Below are positions 11,295 to 22,298 of a DNA stretch of 64,000 bases, one piece after another. Every line of letters begins with the position of its first letter. Within the stretch, counting starts at the first letter, position 1. Source of the DNA: Tetrastigma voinierianum (Eukaryota > Streptophyta > Magnoliopsida > Vitales > Vitaceae); NCBI GenBank assembly GCA_016808115.1, contig JAEQBH010002952.1:1-64000 (forward strand). The letters run 5' to 3'. A program made the position numbers and the translations under genes. The notes beneath the pieces were generated by a model. That model saw nothing but the letters and a program-made list of their open reading frames with translations, was not told where the DNA came from and did not search any database.

Positions 11295-12720
11295 ATCATT
11301 ATTTTTTTGATAAGTAAGAAAGAAAGAATAAATTCATAGGAGAGCCACAAGTGGCGATTCAAAGAAATTACATGGGAACAAACATGGCCCCTGAAACACC
11401 TGACTAGCCAAAAAAGCATTGACAAAGCACAAAAGCAACAAATTGGGAGGCGACCCAAAGTGGACATGCCGAGCTTACTGGCATAAAGGAAAAAATTGCA
11501 AAAGCGCTAAAATCACTTAGATCCTAGCCACTCAATGAACTCAATCGTTGTAGTGCCTTCTTTGTGCATAACGTAGTCTCGGCCTTAAGGGAAATCACTA
11601 AAAAACTTGGATGAAGCAGTGTAATCTTCAAAAACAATTTATTTCTTGCTCATATAGTCAAAAAGAAATAAGGCCCAGCCCTCCGCATCCTTTCTTTTTT
11701 GCCTCACAGACCCCTCCATCCTTCCAAAGTTTGTAAATGAGAACTAGGAGGACTTCGATAGACTCAAAAAAATAGAAGAAGATCATTAAACCCTTGTTAC
11801 ACTTTGTGAAGCAAAATGGTCTATTGTTTCTTAACCTTTGCAAATAAAGCATCCTATTAGCCAGGGTCTTCCTCTTCTAAATCTAGTCAAAGAGTTGAGG
11901 CCCCTTTCCCCGTACTTCCTCTAAGCGAAGAAGCATATTCTAGAGCGTATCTTGAGGCGCAAATAGTGTTCTGATAACCATGAGAAGCAAAATCAACACT
12001 TAAACATGGAATTGATAGAAAAAAGCTCATTTTTCCTTCCACCCATCTCACACTTGTCCTCCAGCTTAGTTGCACTCATCAGAGCTAAAATGAGTAAAAT
12101 TACTTCCTCAGAAATCTCAATCATTGAAGGGTGTCACAAAAGGATTCCAACATCCTCCTCCCTCATCGAGCTTCACATTTGTTTAATCATGACGTCTTTG
12201 TGAGCAGCAACAACGGTGCGATTGGGAAAAGCATCACACAAAGTCATTGACCCACCTACTTATCCTTCCAAAAAGCACCACACTCCCATTACCCCACCTC
12301 GAAACATTTTTACCACCATATCCATCCTTTCTAATCTCTTTCCAAACTCCAACTCCAATAGCAACCCTCACCATTTTATTTTCTTGCATCTTATCCTCCC
12401 CATACTTAACTCTAATTAAAATATTTAAAAAGGCATCTATTTCTGTAAAGCCCAAACTCCATTCTGAAAAGGAGGGCCTTATTAGAATAGACAATTTCTT
12501 TATCCCCAATCCTCCCTCTTTTTGTCTCGACAAACCTCCCAATTTTAAGTGAGGTCTTCTTTCTAGCCTCCATAAAAAAATTCAACTGAATCCATTTCCA
12601 TTCTCATTCTAACGATCTAGGGACCAGGGCTTAAGGGCGCGGAAATAAATGGGAAGAATTTAGCCAGGGGTACTTAATTAAATCATCCAACCACCCTTTG
12701 GAAATGTAGATTCTCTTCCA
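11295..12720 (-). pseudogene. LINE (L1-type) ORF2 3' half
   Basis: The minus strand holds GGLGIKKLSILIRPSFSEWS (12475-12540), FLNILIRVKYGEDK (12390-12430) and VGVWKEIRK (12330-12355). These are in the order seen in plant L1 ORF2 after the reverse transcriptase core (REGGLGIRNL, WR.VI..KYG, GVGLWK). Degenerate zinc-domain text follows at 11800-11870 and LWKDGGVCEAKKK at 11690-11740. A LINE-like 3' end occurs at 11300-11330 (GATAAGTAAGAAAGAAAG after a T-run). Many frame breaks; no RT catalytic core in the preserved part. A dead, 5'-truncated insertion. Confidence 0.75.
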
Positions 12721-12724
12721 TTTT

Positions 12725-13655
12725 TTTTTAAATGCTGGAATTCTCTTCCATTTTTTTAAATGTAGATTCAAAAATGAATCATTTTAAGAGTTCCCTCAAC
12801 TCTATTTACACCCCATCAAAATCTCTCAATGTAGTTCAAATGAGTATTGATGTCAGTAAAGATGCTGTTCATGTGATCTAAGTAGAAGCAATGATAAGAT
12901 GATGAGAAAGAAGAATCCTTTTCAATACTCGGGCACACTATATACTTACAACTACCATCAAATAATCAATATGATGTGAATCATGCTACAACATTTAATA
13001 TTGGCCAATATTTTATTTGCAAAATCTTATACAAAATCTAATACCATCTTTTACACAAACACAGGCTTACAGTGCATATAGACCCTTCATTTTGTAAGCT
13101 AAATTTTTTATAGATTCATTTGTGAGCTAGATTTAAATAGATTAGCACCTACTCATGATATTTGTCTACCTATGATGGATGCATATCGCCAGTATAAAGA
13201 GAAGAGGAAACTCCAAATGTTCCGGCACATGAGATCTTAAACACTAATGAAAGATTCTGATAACATAATCTTATATCACGTGTTTTTGTTTGAAGATAAA
13301 TAAGCGAATGTTGGAATTGGGGACATATATGAAGTCTATGGCACAAACTATTTTTAAATGATAATTGCTGAAATATTGACTTCTGTTGAGCAATATCTAA
13401 AATGGATTAAATGTTTTGGTTCAACTTAGGAAGCTTTGTAAAGAGTTCTAAAATAGAAGTGAGGGATTTGGTTTATCTTCAATGACATCAAGAAGATGAG
13501 AGATAGTGCAAGTGTTTTGAAACTGCTGAGAAAAATCGTTTTAACCTAATGGATCTTTTAATATAATGGAGGACAGGATCCCAAGCTGGGGAAAGGAAAT
13601 GCTGTAAACATATATGGTATATAGTTGTGACTTTCTGCATCAGTGGAGGATCTTG
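12725..13655. other. No gene recognised
   Basis: AT-rich. A 30-40 base unit with CTCTTCCATTTTTTT is duplicated at 12712-12760. Nothing else stands out on either strand. Confidence 0.5.
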
Positions 13656-13659
13656 GACC

Positions 13660-14830
13660 TCTGGGAGATGATCATGGGTGGATCTCAGTTTGCGGCTCCG
13701 CGTTCTAATGGTAATAACGTATAACTTCGGAACCAAGGTGTCGCGAGGTGGCCACGAAGAGATCTACCGCGGTTTCAGTGGATCTGGCGATATATTGACA
13801 ACAATAACGGAGTTTGTAAAATGTGGGGAAGCGCGGTTTTGTGTCCGGATAAATCTACGTGAACGGTTGATGGGCGCGTTACCGATGACCGTGTTCATTG
13901 TGAATCGCGCGTCGCTCGTTGCTCCACGAATCTTCCCCACGTTAAAATGGCGTATACCAACTGGAATTGATGAAATGGTGGTATTCAGTGCGCGATTTTC
14001 TCGCCAAGTCGTTGTTGTTAGTTGATCTTAACATAAATAACCTATCGATGGTAACCACTGGTTTCGTGATCGCGGATGCGTCTGTTGAATAATGGTCGTT
14101 ATCGACGAAAAATGAATGACTGGACCGATATCGCCGAAAACGGATAATTGGATATTGCGAAGTGATGTTTATCGTTGTACAACTCGGCGCGATCGTTGGA
14201 ATCTTTTGTTTCTTGATGTAATGAGCGAATAATAACGCGAATGCCAAGATCTAATTGTCAAAATCGCCGTGGTAAACGGGATGAAGCGCGCTCTTCGTTT
14301 ATACGTAAAGTCGAGGATAGATTATCAGCGTTCAAACAAAACACCATAGATGAATGAGAAACCAAAGTGGTGGTGAAAAACGACCGACGCTGAATCAGCG
14401 GTCGTTATCGGTTCGCGTAAAAAGTGCGCCGAATGATGGCGCGATAATCAGTTAACGCAATATTTCGATCGCGATGAATCGAAACGCCGAAATTTATAAC
14501 GCGGAAGATCGAAGCGAAGTAAAACGACGCGTGCGTCGATGATGAAGTCAGCGCGTGGAAGAAACGTGATGACGATCTTCGGCGAACCGAATGAAGTCGG
14601 TCGATGATCGAGGCTGATGACGGCGGGTGTTTTTGTAGCGGTTCTGCGAAATTCAAGACCAGCCAGACCGCTGTGGCGCGGGGTGGACTGATCAGGTGCG
14701 TCGTGGTTAAGTGCATCAAGTGACGATGTTTATCTCAACCGGCGTCGTCATGGCCTCGCCACTTACCATTGCGATAGTAATAGGTTCGCGTCCACTAATT
14801 TCTACGTAGCGACAAGCGATTATTTATTTA
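13660..14830. other. CpG-rich island of unknown origin
   Basis: Over about 1.2 kb the sequence is dense in CG dinucleotides (words such as TCGCGAT, CGATCGCGATGA, AACGACGCGTGCG). The flanks are AT-rich and CpG-poor. Frames of 100-115 codons exist on both strands (13678-14025 plus; 13942-14247 and 14405-14719 minus). They overlap each other, have low complexity (Ser/Arg/Thr-rich) and carry no motif I recognise, so they may simply reflect the scarcity of AT-type stops. It could be the leader of a retroelement, a recent insertion not yet eroded by methylation, or a fragment of a regulated gene. Confidence 0.5.
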
Positions 14831-14834
14831 TTTT

Positions 14835-15465
14835 TATTTTCCTCGCTTTCCGATAGGCTTTTTTATTAAAAGGGCAAATTCTGTTAAATTACAAGACTTA
14901 ACCTCGACATTTCGGACAAAAATTTCCCACGGCTATCTCTTGACTTGACTTGGGGGTATTCACTTTCGTTTTTATTCGGGAGTGCAAACTGAAATCTAGT
15001 TCTCAAATAATCAAACATGTAGCCTGCCTTCTTGAGAATACAAAAACATGAGGTTGAACGGTAAGAGTGTATTACCAAAATGACCCCATATGAGACCCAT
15101 TACTCCTCTCTCCTCTCTGATCATCTCCTCATCCCACATCCCCGAACATATAAAAGATGAAAATGTTACTATATTTAATAAATTGTTTTGTTTGTTATTT
15201 TAAATTTATTTATTTATTTATTTGCTAATGAGACCTATATCAAGTTGTTAAGAGTTGGGTGGGTATGGGGTTTATCGACTTACGTTTATTAAACAACTTT
15301 TATTTAATCTGTTTAAAATATCTAAAAAATGGAGTTTGTCACTCCACTTTATAAATATGATAATGCTTTGTTTGTCTGAATTCAATATCATGTCTCCGTA
15401 AAATGGTGAGTTAGTTGGGCCTATCTTTCTCGAGCATTAGCTCATGAGTGACTCATTATCACCTA
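14835..15465. other. No gene recognised
   Basis: Mostly AT-rich, with TTTA repeats at 15206-15225. A CT-rich stretch (15105-15145) has no clear partner elsewhere. Confidence 0.45.
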
Positions 15466-15469
15466 TTTG

Positions 15470-16350
15470 TTCATTATCTATCTTTGAATTAAGCTCTTGT
15501 AATCTTTGAAGGAAAATGAAATGGGATTGATGCCTTCAACTGCCATATTAAGTAAAAGGTACTTTAGTATCTCACATATGTTATTGTTAGATGGCTTTCT
15601 TTCTTTAATGCGGTGACAACAAGATGTTGTCTGAGAATATTCTTGAGCCGTGTGAAGGATATCGGGACAAGCAATGAACAGAAAGTTTGGTATCTTTTTC
15701 CAGCAATGTTTGCAGACCACTGGTAGTATCTCGAAAAAGACTGGGGTGTTACCCTCTGAACTTTGGGAAGTATGGGATTACCTCTCTTATTGGTAGAAAT
15801 AAAGTGATCTTTGCTCCTTAGGGGAAAGGATGTGGAGCAATTCAAGGGTGGCATGCAAAGTTACTCTCTAAGCTAGAAAAGTATTGATAAGACGAATTTA
15901 CTTGAAGCCATTCCTACTCTTTGTATGAGCTATTTTGTTATCACATTCTCTCCAATGTCAAAGAGTTGGAGAGAGCGATGAACTCATACGGTGTACGAAA
16001 AAAAAGGGAAGGGTGCATTCTTGTAGTTAAATGGAACACCCTCTGTTTAAGAAGGGAATAAGGTGGTATGGGGTTTCCCGAGCACACGCCTTGAAGTTTC
16101 AATGATGGGTAAGCACACTTGAACTTAGTCTCTAACCTCTATACTCTATTAGTCGATTAATCAAAGCTAAATATTTCCCACATGGGAACTTCTTATCTAC
16201 TCGATGAGGTCAAACCAATGCCAGATATACGATTAGTCACGATTCATCCTCAAGCATGGGTGTAGATGGCGTATAGGAAATGGAGAGCTACATCAATATA
16301 TATGGGAACCTTCGTTAGAAGATGAGTGCTAATCTCGGACTTTTTCACTT
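15470..16350 (+). pseudogene. Non-LTR reverse transcriptase (LINE ORF2) fragment, second type
   Basis: Plus-strand text includes LEAIPTLCMSYFVITF (15900-15950), matching the IPTYAMS block after the RT core of plant non-LTR elements. KAKYFPHGNFLSTR (16163-16205) and WRIGNGELH (16268-16295) match the KAKYFP..FL and WRIGNG blocks that follow. The order and spacing are right, and the branch differs from the EETIDHLLIHC-type LINEs elsewhere in the window. Frames are broken throughout and there is no catalytic motif, so it is a relic. Confidence 0.65.
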
Positions 16351-16354
16351 CCAT

Positions 16355-16894
16355 GTGTCAACCTCTTTGGCTCCTTGGATTTTCTTATCCTCTTATCCGC
16401 CTTTTAGTTCATTCCTATCAGAGTGGTGACACATGTCACACATAGGCCCCATAGGCTTGTGTTTGACTTGTTCTCTACTTGACACATGTGGTTGATATCG
16501 CCCATTAAGCCTGCAAATAATAGAAGTGTCTACTCGTGACTTTGATGTCTCGAAAAATGGCCAAATTCTAAGCGTCTCTCGGAATTGAAGTGGTAGCTAG
16601 ATTTAGCCGAGAGACGATTCAATAATTGAAGTCCTTTTGTCATCAAGATCTAGAAAATTTTCATATTTTCCCTTGATACCGTTTACCTTTTCAAAAAATT
16701 GAATTTTCATAAGGTTTTACATTTCACTCCCATGATTGAGGCTTGGAATCTGGATGCGAGACCTCTTCATTCGAGGACTGAGGATTGGGACATTGAACTG
16801 GTGAATCTCTTACGCCTAAGAGATGTATGATTATTAGAACTCCAACACAACAATCCTCAATCTCGGCCCGACTACTGCTTCACTTGAAACCGAT
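16355..16894. other. No gene recognised
   Basis: Mixed-composition sequence between the LINE relic and the minisatellite. GTCTCGAAAAATGGCC and CTCTCGGAATTG are the only distinctive words; no repeat partner found. Confidence 0.4.
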
Positions 16895-17385
16895 CTTCTC
16901 TTTGGAAATTTGGGATAACTCCCGGGTCTCTGTGTGGGTGTAAGAGACCGGAGGTTATCCCAAATTTAAATATTGAAGTGTAGAGACACGGGAGGTCAGA
17001 GATTTACTAGTGTGGGTGTAAGGGCAGGGAGCTATCCTAAATTTATGTTTGGGTGTAAGAGACCAGGAGAGATCCGAATTACGTATTGGAGTGTAAGAGA
17101 CCGGAGGGATCCCAGATTTACGTGTGGGTGTAAGGGCCGGGAAAGCTATCCCAAATTTACGTGTGAGTGCAGAGACGGGGTGGAGAAAGTGAAATTTACG
17201 TGTGGGTGTAAGGGCAGGTGGAGAAGTCGAAATTTTTTGTGTGGGTGTAGGGCAGTGGAGTTATCGAGAAATTTACGTGTGGAGTGTAAGAGACTTGGGG
17301 AATATCCAGAATTTCTTTGTGGAGTGTAGAGACTACAGAATAACCCAAATTTACGTATGGGTGTAAGACTCAGAGCTATCCCGAA
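16895..17385 (+). repeat. Minisatellite, about 11 units of about 40 bp
   Basis: Tandem imperfect units of 38-44 bp share TTTACGTGTGGGTGTAAG, then a purine-rich GAGACCGGGA-like part, then TATCCCAAA. The 118-codon plus frame at 16973-17329 (repeats of CGCKGR and FTCGC text) is only the translation of the array. The last unit runs straight into the R arm at 17390. Confidence 0.85.
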
Positions 17386-17389
17386 TTTC

Positions 17390-18155
17390 CATAAATTGTT
17401 TAGATGATAATGTGGAGTGTAAAGTAAAAGATGTGGGTTATACCATTATGTAGATTATTACGCATTTTGTCTTCCCATTGAATTGAATTTATCATTACAA
17501 GCATGATTTTGTAGATTGCTTAGTTTTTATTTGTAAATAGATATATAGTTTGGCTCATTGATTAGTGTTGATTGATTTAGTAAGTAACAAACCAAATTTG
17601 TGCAAATCGGATGTAGCTAATAGTTAATTCTTAGTAAAGAAGTATGATTATTAATCATGCATTATATGCTAGTTTTAAATTCAAATATACTAATTTCATG
17701 AATGCATTCTGTTTTATTTTGATTTGATATCATGTGATTAATTTCACCTACATCAATTTGGAATATTTTACATTTTCCTTATCGTGCATGATAACGGTTG
17801 CTCATTTTTCGCGTTATAGATGTGTTATTTGGAATAATTAATTTGTGTGAACATATTAAGTAATAAATAATTTTTTTAGAAGAATAAATAATATCCACCC
17901 TTTCGCATCATTGTTTAATGAGTGTCCTTGATCAAAATTTTAGTCAAACATTGCCTCAGACATATTGTTTGATGGGTAGCACACGTGTCGGTCGAGCCTT
18001 CAAACCTTCGCCTGCTGGACAAGGATAAATATTAAAACTCCATTTGAAAGAGATATGAAAGGACAAAGACATGCACATTCATATAGTATCTTGACTAATT
18101 TTCCTTTTAAGAGGGTTGCATGCTTTAGTTGGCATTTGCATATCACGTATATTTA
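17390..18155 (+). repeat. R arm, copy 1
   Basis: It begins ATTGTTTAGATGATAATGTG and aligns directly with 40770-41480 and, reversed, with 39136-39880. No coding frame is conserved among the three copies. Landmarks are AAGAAGTATGATTATTAATC, ATGATAACG and GTATCTTGACTAATTTTC. At 18155 it is joined to an inverted end of segment E. Confidence 0.85.
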
Positions 18156-18280
18156 TCCACTAAAAAAAAAATTATTTAGGTTTCATTTTTAGACCTACCA
18201 TAGCCATATAAACATAACAAACTTTTGATCATGTCATTGAATTGAATGACTTAGGGTGCACTAGGTCTTCTTTGTCTGTA
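18155..18280 (-). repeat. Inverted end of segment E
   Basis: Reverse complement of the last 120-130 bases of E (1790-1917 and 39010-39137), including GTCATTTGAATTGTGAATGA-like text and the A-run. The inverted block plus R (17390-18280) mirrors 39010-39880 as one unit. At about 18280 the sequence switches to E interior in the forward direction, so an inversion or template-switch junction lies here. Confidence 0.75.
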
Positions 18281-18845
18281 GTGTGAGATTGATGTCATTA
18301 GGCTACCCTTGGAGCCACATCAAATGGAAGTCATGTGAGAAACGTGGTGTTTTTCGTCAATCTTATTGCGGCGTTTATTTATTGAGACGATTCCAAACGA
18401 GCGGATTCGACGCTTGAAGATATCATAATATGATCACTGGCCATGTTAAAGAACTCAGAATGGTAGATATTCTAGCCATTATATTATCAAATTTATAGAT
18501 TTATAATGATTTTATAATGTTATATTAACATGGATATTGTTTCATTTTACAGCTGTAGCAATTGTATCCCCGCTCTAAGGATTTGAAATAATCACGCAAT
18601 TGTTATTGGTAAACACTGCAAAGTGATACGTGTTCATCAAACCTCGACTTCTATAGTTTTCTATTTCCATAAAGCACCCCGCTTTATAGAAGGAATGTTC
18701 CTTAAGATACAACTCTACTTCGTCATCGAGAACTTGAAAAGTATTAGGAAAGGAAAAATGTTAACAAAAATGACGACATGTGGAACAAGCCCACTGGGAA
18801 ATTTTTAGACACTCTACTTTCTGATGTTGTCTCTGATAATATGCT
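18280..18845 (+). repeat. Segment E, copy 2, left part
   Basis: Aligns base for base (with small indels) to 36460-37025: AACGTGGTGTTTTTCGTCAA, TTATATTATCAAATTTATAG, AACATGGATATTGTTTCATT and AAAGGAAAAATGTTAACAAA are shared. It stops at ATGCT (18841-18845), where RT1 is inserted, and continues at 29119. Confidence 0.85.
18841..18845. repeat. RT1 target-site duplication, left copy
   Basis: ATGCT immediately precedes the RT1 LTR and occurs again immediately after it at 29119-29123. The unoccupied paralogous site at 37021-37025 has a single ATGCT. Confidence 0.75.
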
Positions 18846-21800
18846 TGAAGGATCCCGACCCGGATTAACCTCATGAACCCGAGGGGACCTCCCGCACTCC
18901 AACAGACAGGAAAACTTTTCCTTAAACCATAAATTAAAAAATCCGTGGAGCGAACCCTTTATACCTTTCATATCTTTTAAAAATAATGCTGGCGTTATTA
19001 AAAAAAAATTTCTTTTTCTTTTCTTTTCCAACACTTAGATTTTTTCAAATAAAATCTGCCAGTTTCCTGCTGACTTTCCTAAATTTAGCAAAACCCAAGG
19101 AAAACATTTAAAAACAATTTAAACTTCACCCATCAACTTCCATATTAGACTCCCCGTCCACAACCCAATCAAACACAATATACATATATATACATTTATT
19201 TCTTTCAAATCATCAAAACATTTAAACTCTTCTTCAATTCTACGCATAATTTATCAAAACATGACAAATATTCGCAGGCTACAATATGCAACCATTTTCA
19301 TCGTAGTCATGCGTCGCCCTCGATAGTTCTGACCACTGCACAGGAGGATACTCTACCGGTGCACCTGTCTCGTGTCCCAAAACATTTGGTTGAAACATAT
19401 GGAAAAGAATGAGCTAAAGGGAGCCTGAGTGTACATTTTCATTAAAATAACATTTTCGCACATACCAAAATAATACATACTTATACAATTAAATCCATTT
19501 ATACATTAAACATTTATGCTTTAAACTTTCTTTTCCATAAATACTTATACCATTAGAATCAATTTTATGCTTTTAAAACATTTATACTTTAAACTTTCTT
19601 TTCAATAAATACTTATGCATTTAAAATCCATTTATGCTTTAAGCATTTATGTCAGAAACTCTCTTTCTAATAGATACTTATGCATTTAAAATTCATTTAT
19701 GCTTTGGGTTATTTATGCTTTAACCTTTCTTCCTTTATTTCTTTCTTCATTCTTCTCATAACCTAGAATAAACAATATCAGTCAGCTTCCGGCATCGACG
19801 GTGAGGGACAAATACATTCCAAATTATAACCACTACTCATGAGAAACTCCACGCTGGATAGGTTCCAAATATAGCACTTTATCACGTGTAAGGATATTAC
19901 TCTATACCCTATTTCCCTCCCCGCTTAGTAACCTATAACTTTACTCCTAAATTTACACGCTTAAGTACTTCGGCCGATATCACTATAATGCTCATAGGGT
20001 AATAGGGCAATCATCAGAAAACATTTCTTCAAATACATTTGTAAACACATTTAAATCCTTACTTGATCATTAAAACACATATGCATCTTACACATCTTAA
20101 AACTTATAATACTTTAACATATGCATACATATTTCATATACATGTATAAATACATTTATATTCTTTCCTTTATCATTAAAACACATATGCATTCTTCACA
20201 CATTTTAAAATCATAACACTTTATCATATGCATACATAATATAAGATGACGCAAGATAAAGATTTTGATATGCCTTAACATGTACATAAACATTTCCATT
20301 AAACTTTCAGCTTAACATGTCCACTACTTTAAAAACTCATTTTTCTCAAATATCATTTTCACTCATACCACCGCTTCAATCCCGCTTTGCTTCCTGAGTT
20401 CCCTGCCTCGTCCGGGAGCAGTCCTTTTCACCTTTTCCAAGAAAATCACAATTACACATTAACCATAATTTCCATTTAATCCACCATAAACACTCATTCC
20501 TATATTCTTTATCTTCTAGGAATCTATTTACTGAGAACTGAACTCAATCAATCGGATCATCCAACTAAAGTTGCGGCATTTTCATGCCAATCAGTCATTT
20601 TACCGATTTTTCTAGTAACAGCTTCTGTATTAATTATTTTGAGGTCTTGACTCATATTTTGAGATATGTCCATTTCATTTAAAGATAAGGTGTTAAGGGT
20701 TCCATTCCACTGGAATCACCTACCTCTGAGCACCAAACTCACTTTACGCTCCAAATAACCGGGCTAATCTATGTCTTAAAAACTGAACCAGAATTTGGCC
20801 GTACATGGTCCTACTTTGAGTGAATTTTTAGGCCACTTAGGATCAGAATTTGGCGATACTCTTCTTCTTAAGTTTTGTTCTCCTTCAAGTCTATTTTATG
20901 TAGCCACTTAAATCATCAATGATTCAAAATTGAGCAAGCAGGCCAAATAAAACTGGTCGTTATAAGAGATATTTCCACCGAGACTGTTGCCCAAAAATCG
21001 ACTCAAAATGTGTTTCTCTTCCATTTTTCTTTCACTCTAAACACTTCTAAATTCATGCATTATACCCATTTCAACATAAATACACACAATTCACTAATAT
21101 CAAACCCTAACCCTTACTCACTTGATTTTGTCAAAACCCTAACCTAAACCATGGCTTTCTCAATTCGATATTAAATTCAGCACCATTAAACCTTAAATAC
21201 CATCAATTAACATCCATACCAGAATTTAAGACATTAAACATGGAAAACATCAAACCCTAACTTTCCCACCATGAAAACTTACTGTTTCTTGAGTTTCTTT
21301 GGTCTTCCTTGATTACCACTTGAAGATCACTTTGAAAGCTTGAATGAGGAGAAAAATCACATCTTCATACCTTTGCCCTTCACTTTTTCTTCTGCTTCTC
21401 CTTTCTCTCCTTTCTTTCTCCTTTCTTCCCTCTCCTTTCTCCTACGGGTTCTCTTATAACTTTTTGAGAGACCAAATGAATTATTTTGTTTGTCTCCCAT
21501 TTAAATATTCTAACTTTCCTTTAATTACAATTTGGTCCCCTCCATTTCTTTTTTATATTGCCAATCAACTTATTTTATTGCATTTTGAGCCCATGAACTC
21601 ATTGTCAATTCTAATGAGTCACAACCCAACTTAGCCTTTAAGAAATGTTTTGGATTGCCTCATAAGAAAATATCTCCATTTTATTTCGATTTTTTATTCC
21701 TTTTTGTCTTATACGCTTTTATACCGATTAACGCTGCAATATCATGGTCGTCTAAACTTCAAATTGACCATGAAATATTCTAATTAAATCCTTCACAAAG

Positions 21801-22298
21801 TGGGATTCCGTGCTTTGAAATCACCGAATCGATTTAAAATCATTAAAATCGAACCGGACAATAGCGCATTATTATCCGTAATTACGCCTGATCGCTTGAA
21901 ACTATCCAAACGGACTTCGCTTCTAATTCCGCTTTCAGTTTCGTTGCATTTTTGCGATTGATTCTTACATTGATTTCTGGCCCATCAAAAAATTTCAGCA
22001 CACCCAATTTTCAATCCTAAATCAATATTCACTTAAATCTCCCATTATCTTCTAAATACGGGCTCAAAGTCATATAAGAACCCGGAATTTTCTTAAAATC
22101 CCTTTGCAAACCCTCCATCCTGATAAAATAAGAAAAATCACTATTCATTAGGGCACCAAGTTACACTTTCAAAATTTTCACTTCATGCCCAAATGATGTC
22201 CAGAAATGCCTAAATTTAATCCACTCTCGCTTCTATCATTAGACCTCAAATCGGCCTAACATCCACTATTATAACATTCAATAAGGCTGGCTTTTACA
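18846..22298 (-). repeat. RT1 LTR (left on +; 3' LTR of the element)
   Basis: Reads, as reverse complement, TGTAAAA... to ...GATCCTTCAA(CA), matching the other RT1 LTR (25690-29118) and both RT2 LTRs. Inside are 60-65 bp tandem units (19490-19740), a C/T-rich tract (21360-21440) and three AAACCCTAA telo-box words (21102-21110, 21134-21142, 21252-21260). Confidence 0.9.

Noticed and set aside
13942..14719. Ser/Arg-rich proteins on the minus strand of the CpG-rich island
   Set aside because: Low-complexity frames on both strands overlap; stop codons are rare there simply because of base composition.
16973..17329. A cysteine/glycine-rich repeat protein (118 codons)
   Set aside because: The frame is only the translation of the 40-bp minisatellite; unit lengths are not multiples of three throughout and there is no start context.
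16895..17385. A CRISPR array
   Set aside because: Units are contiguous and imperfect, without unique spacers, and the context is a eukaryotic nuclear repeat region.
21102..21142. Interstitial telomere array
   Set aside because: Only isolated AAACCCTAA words occur, at fixed places inside LTRs; no tandem run of the telomere unit.
21344..21634. A secreted or membrane protein (96 codons, Leu/Ser/Phe-rich)
   Set aside because: It translates the pyrimidine-rich tract of an LTR and is not kept in the other three LTR copies.
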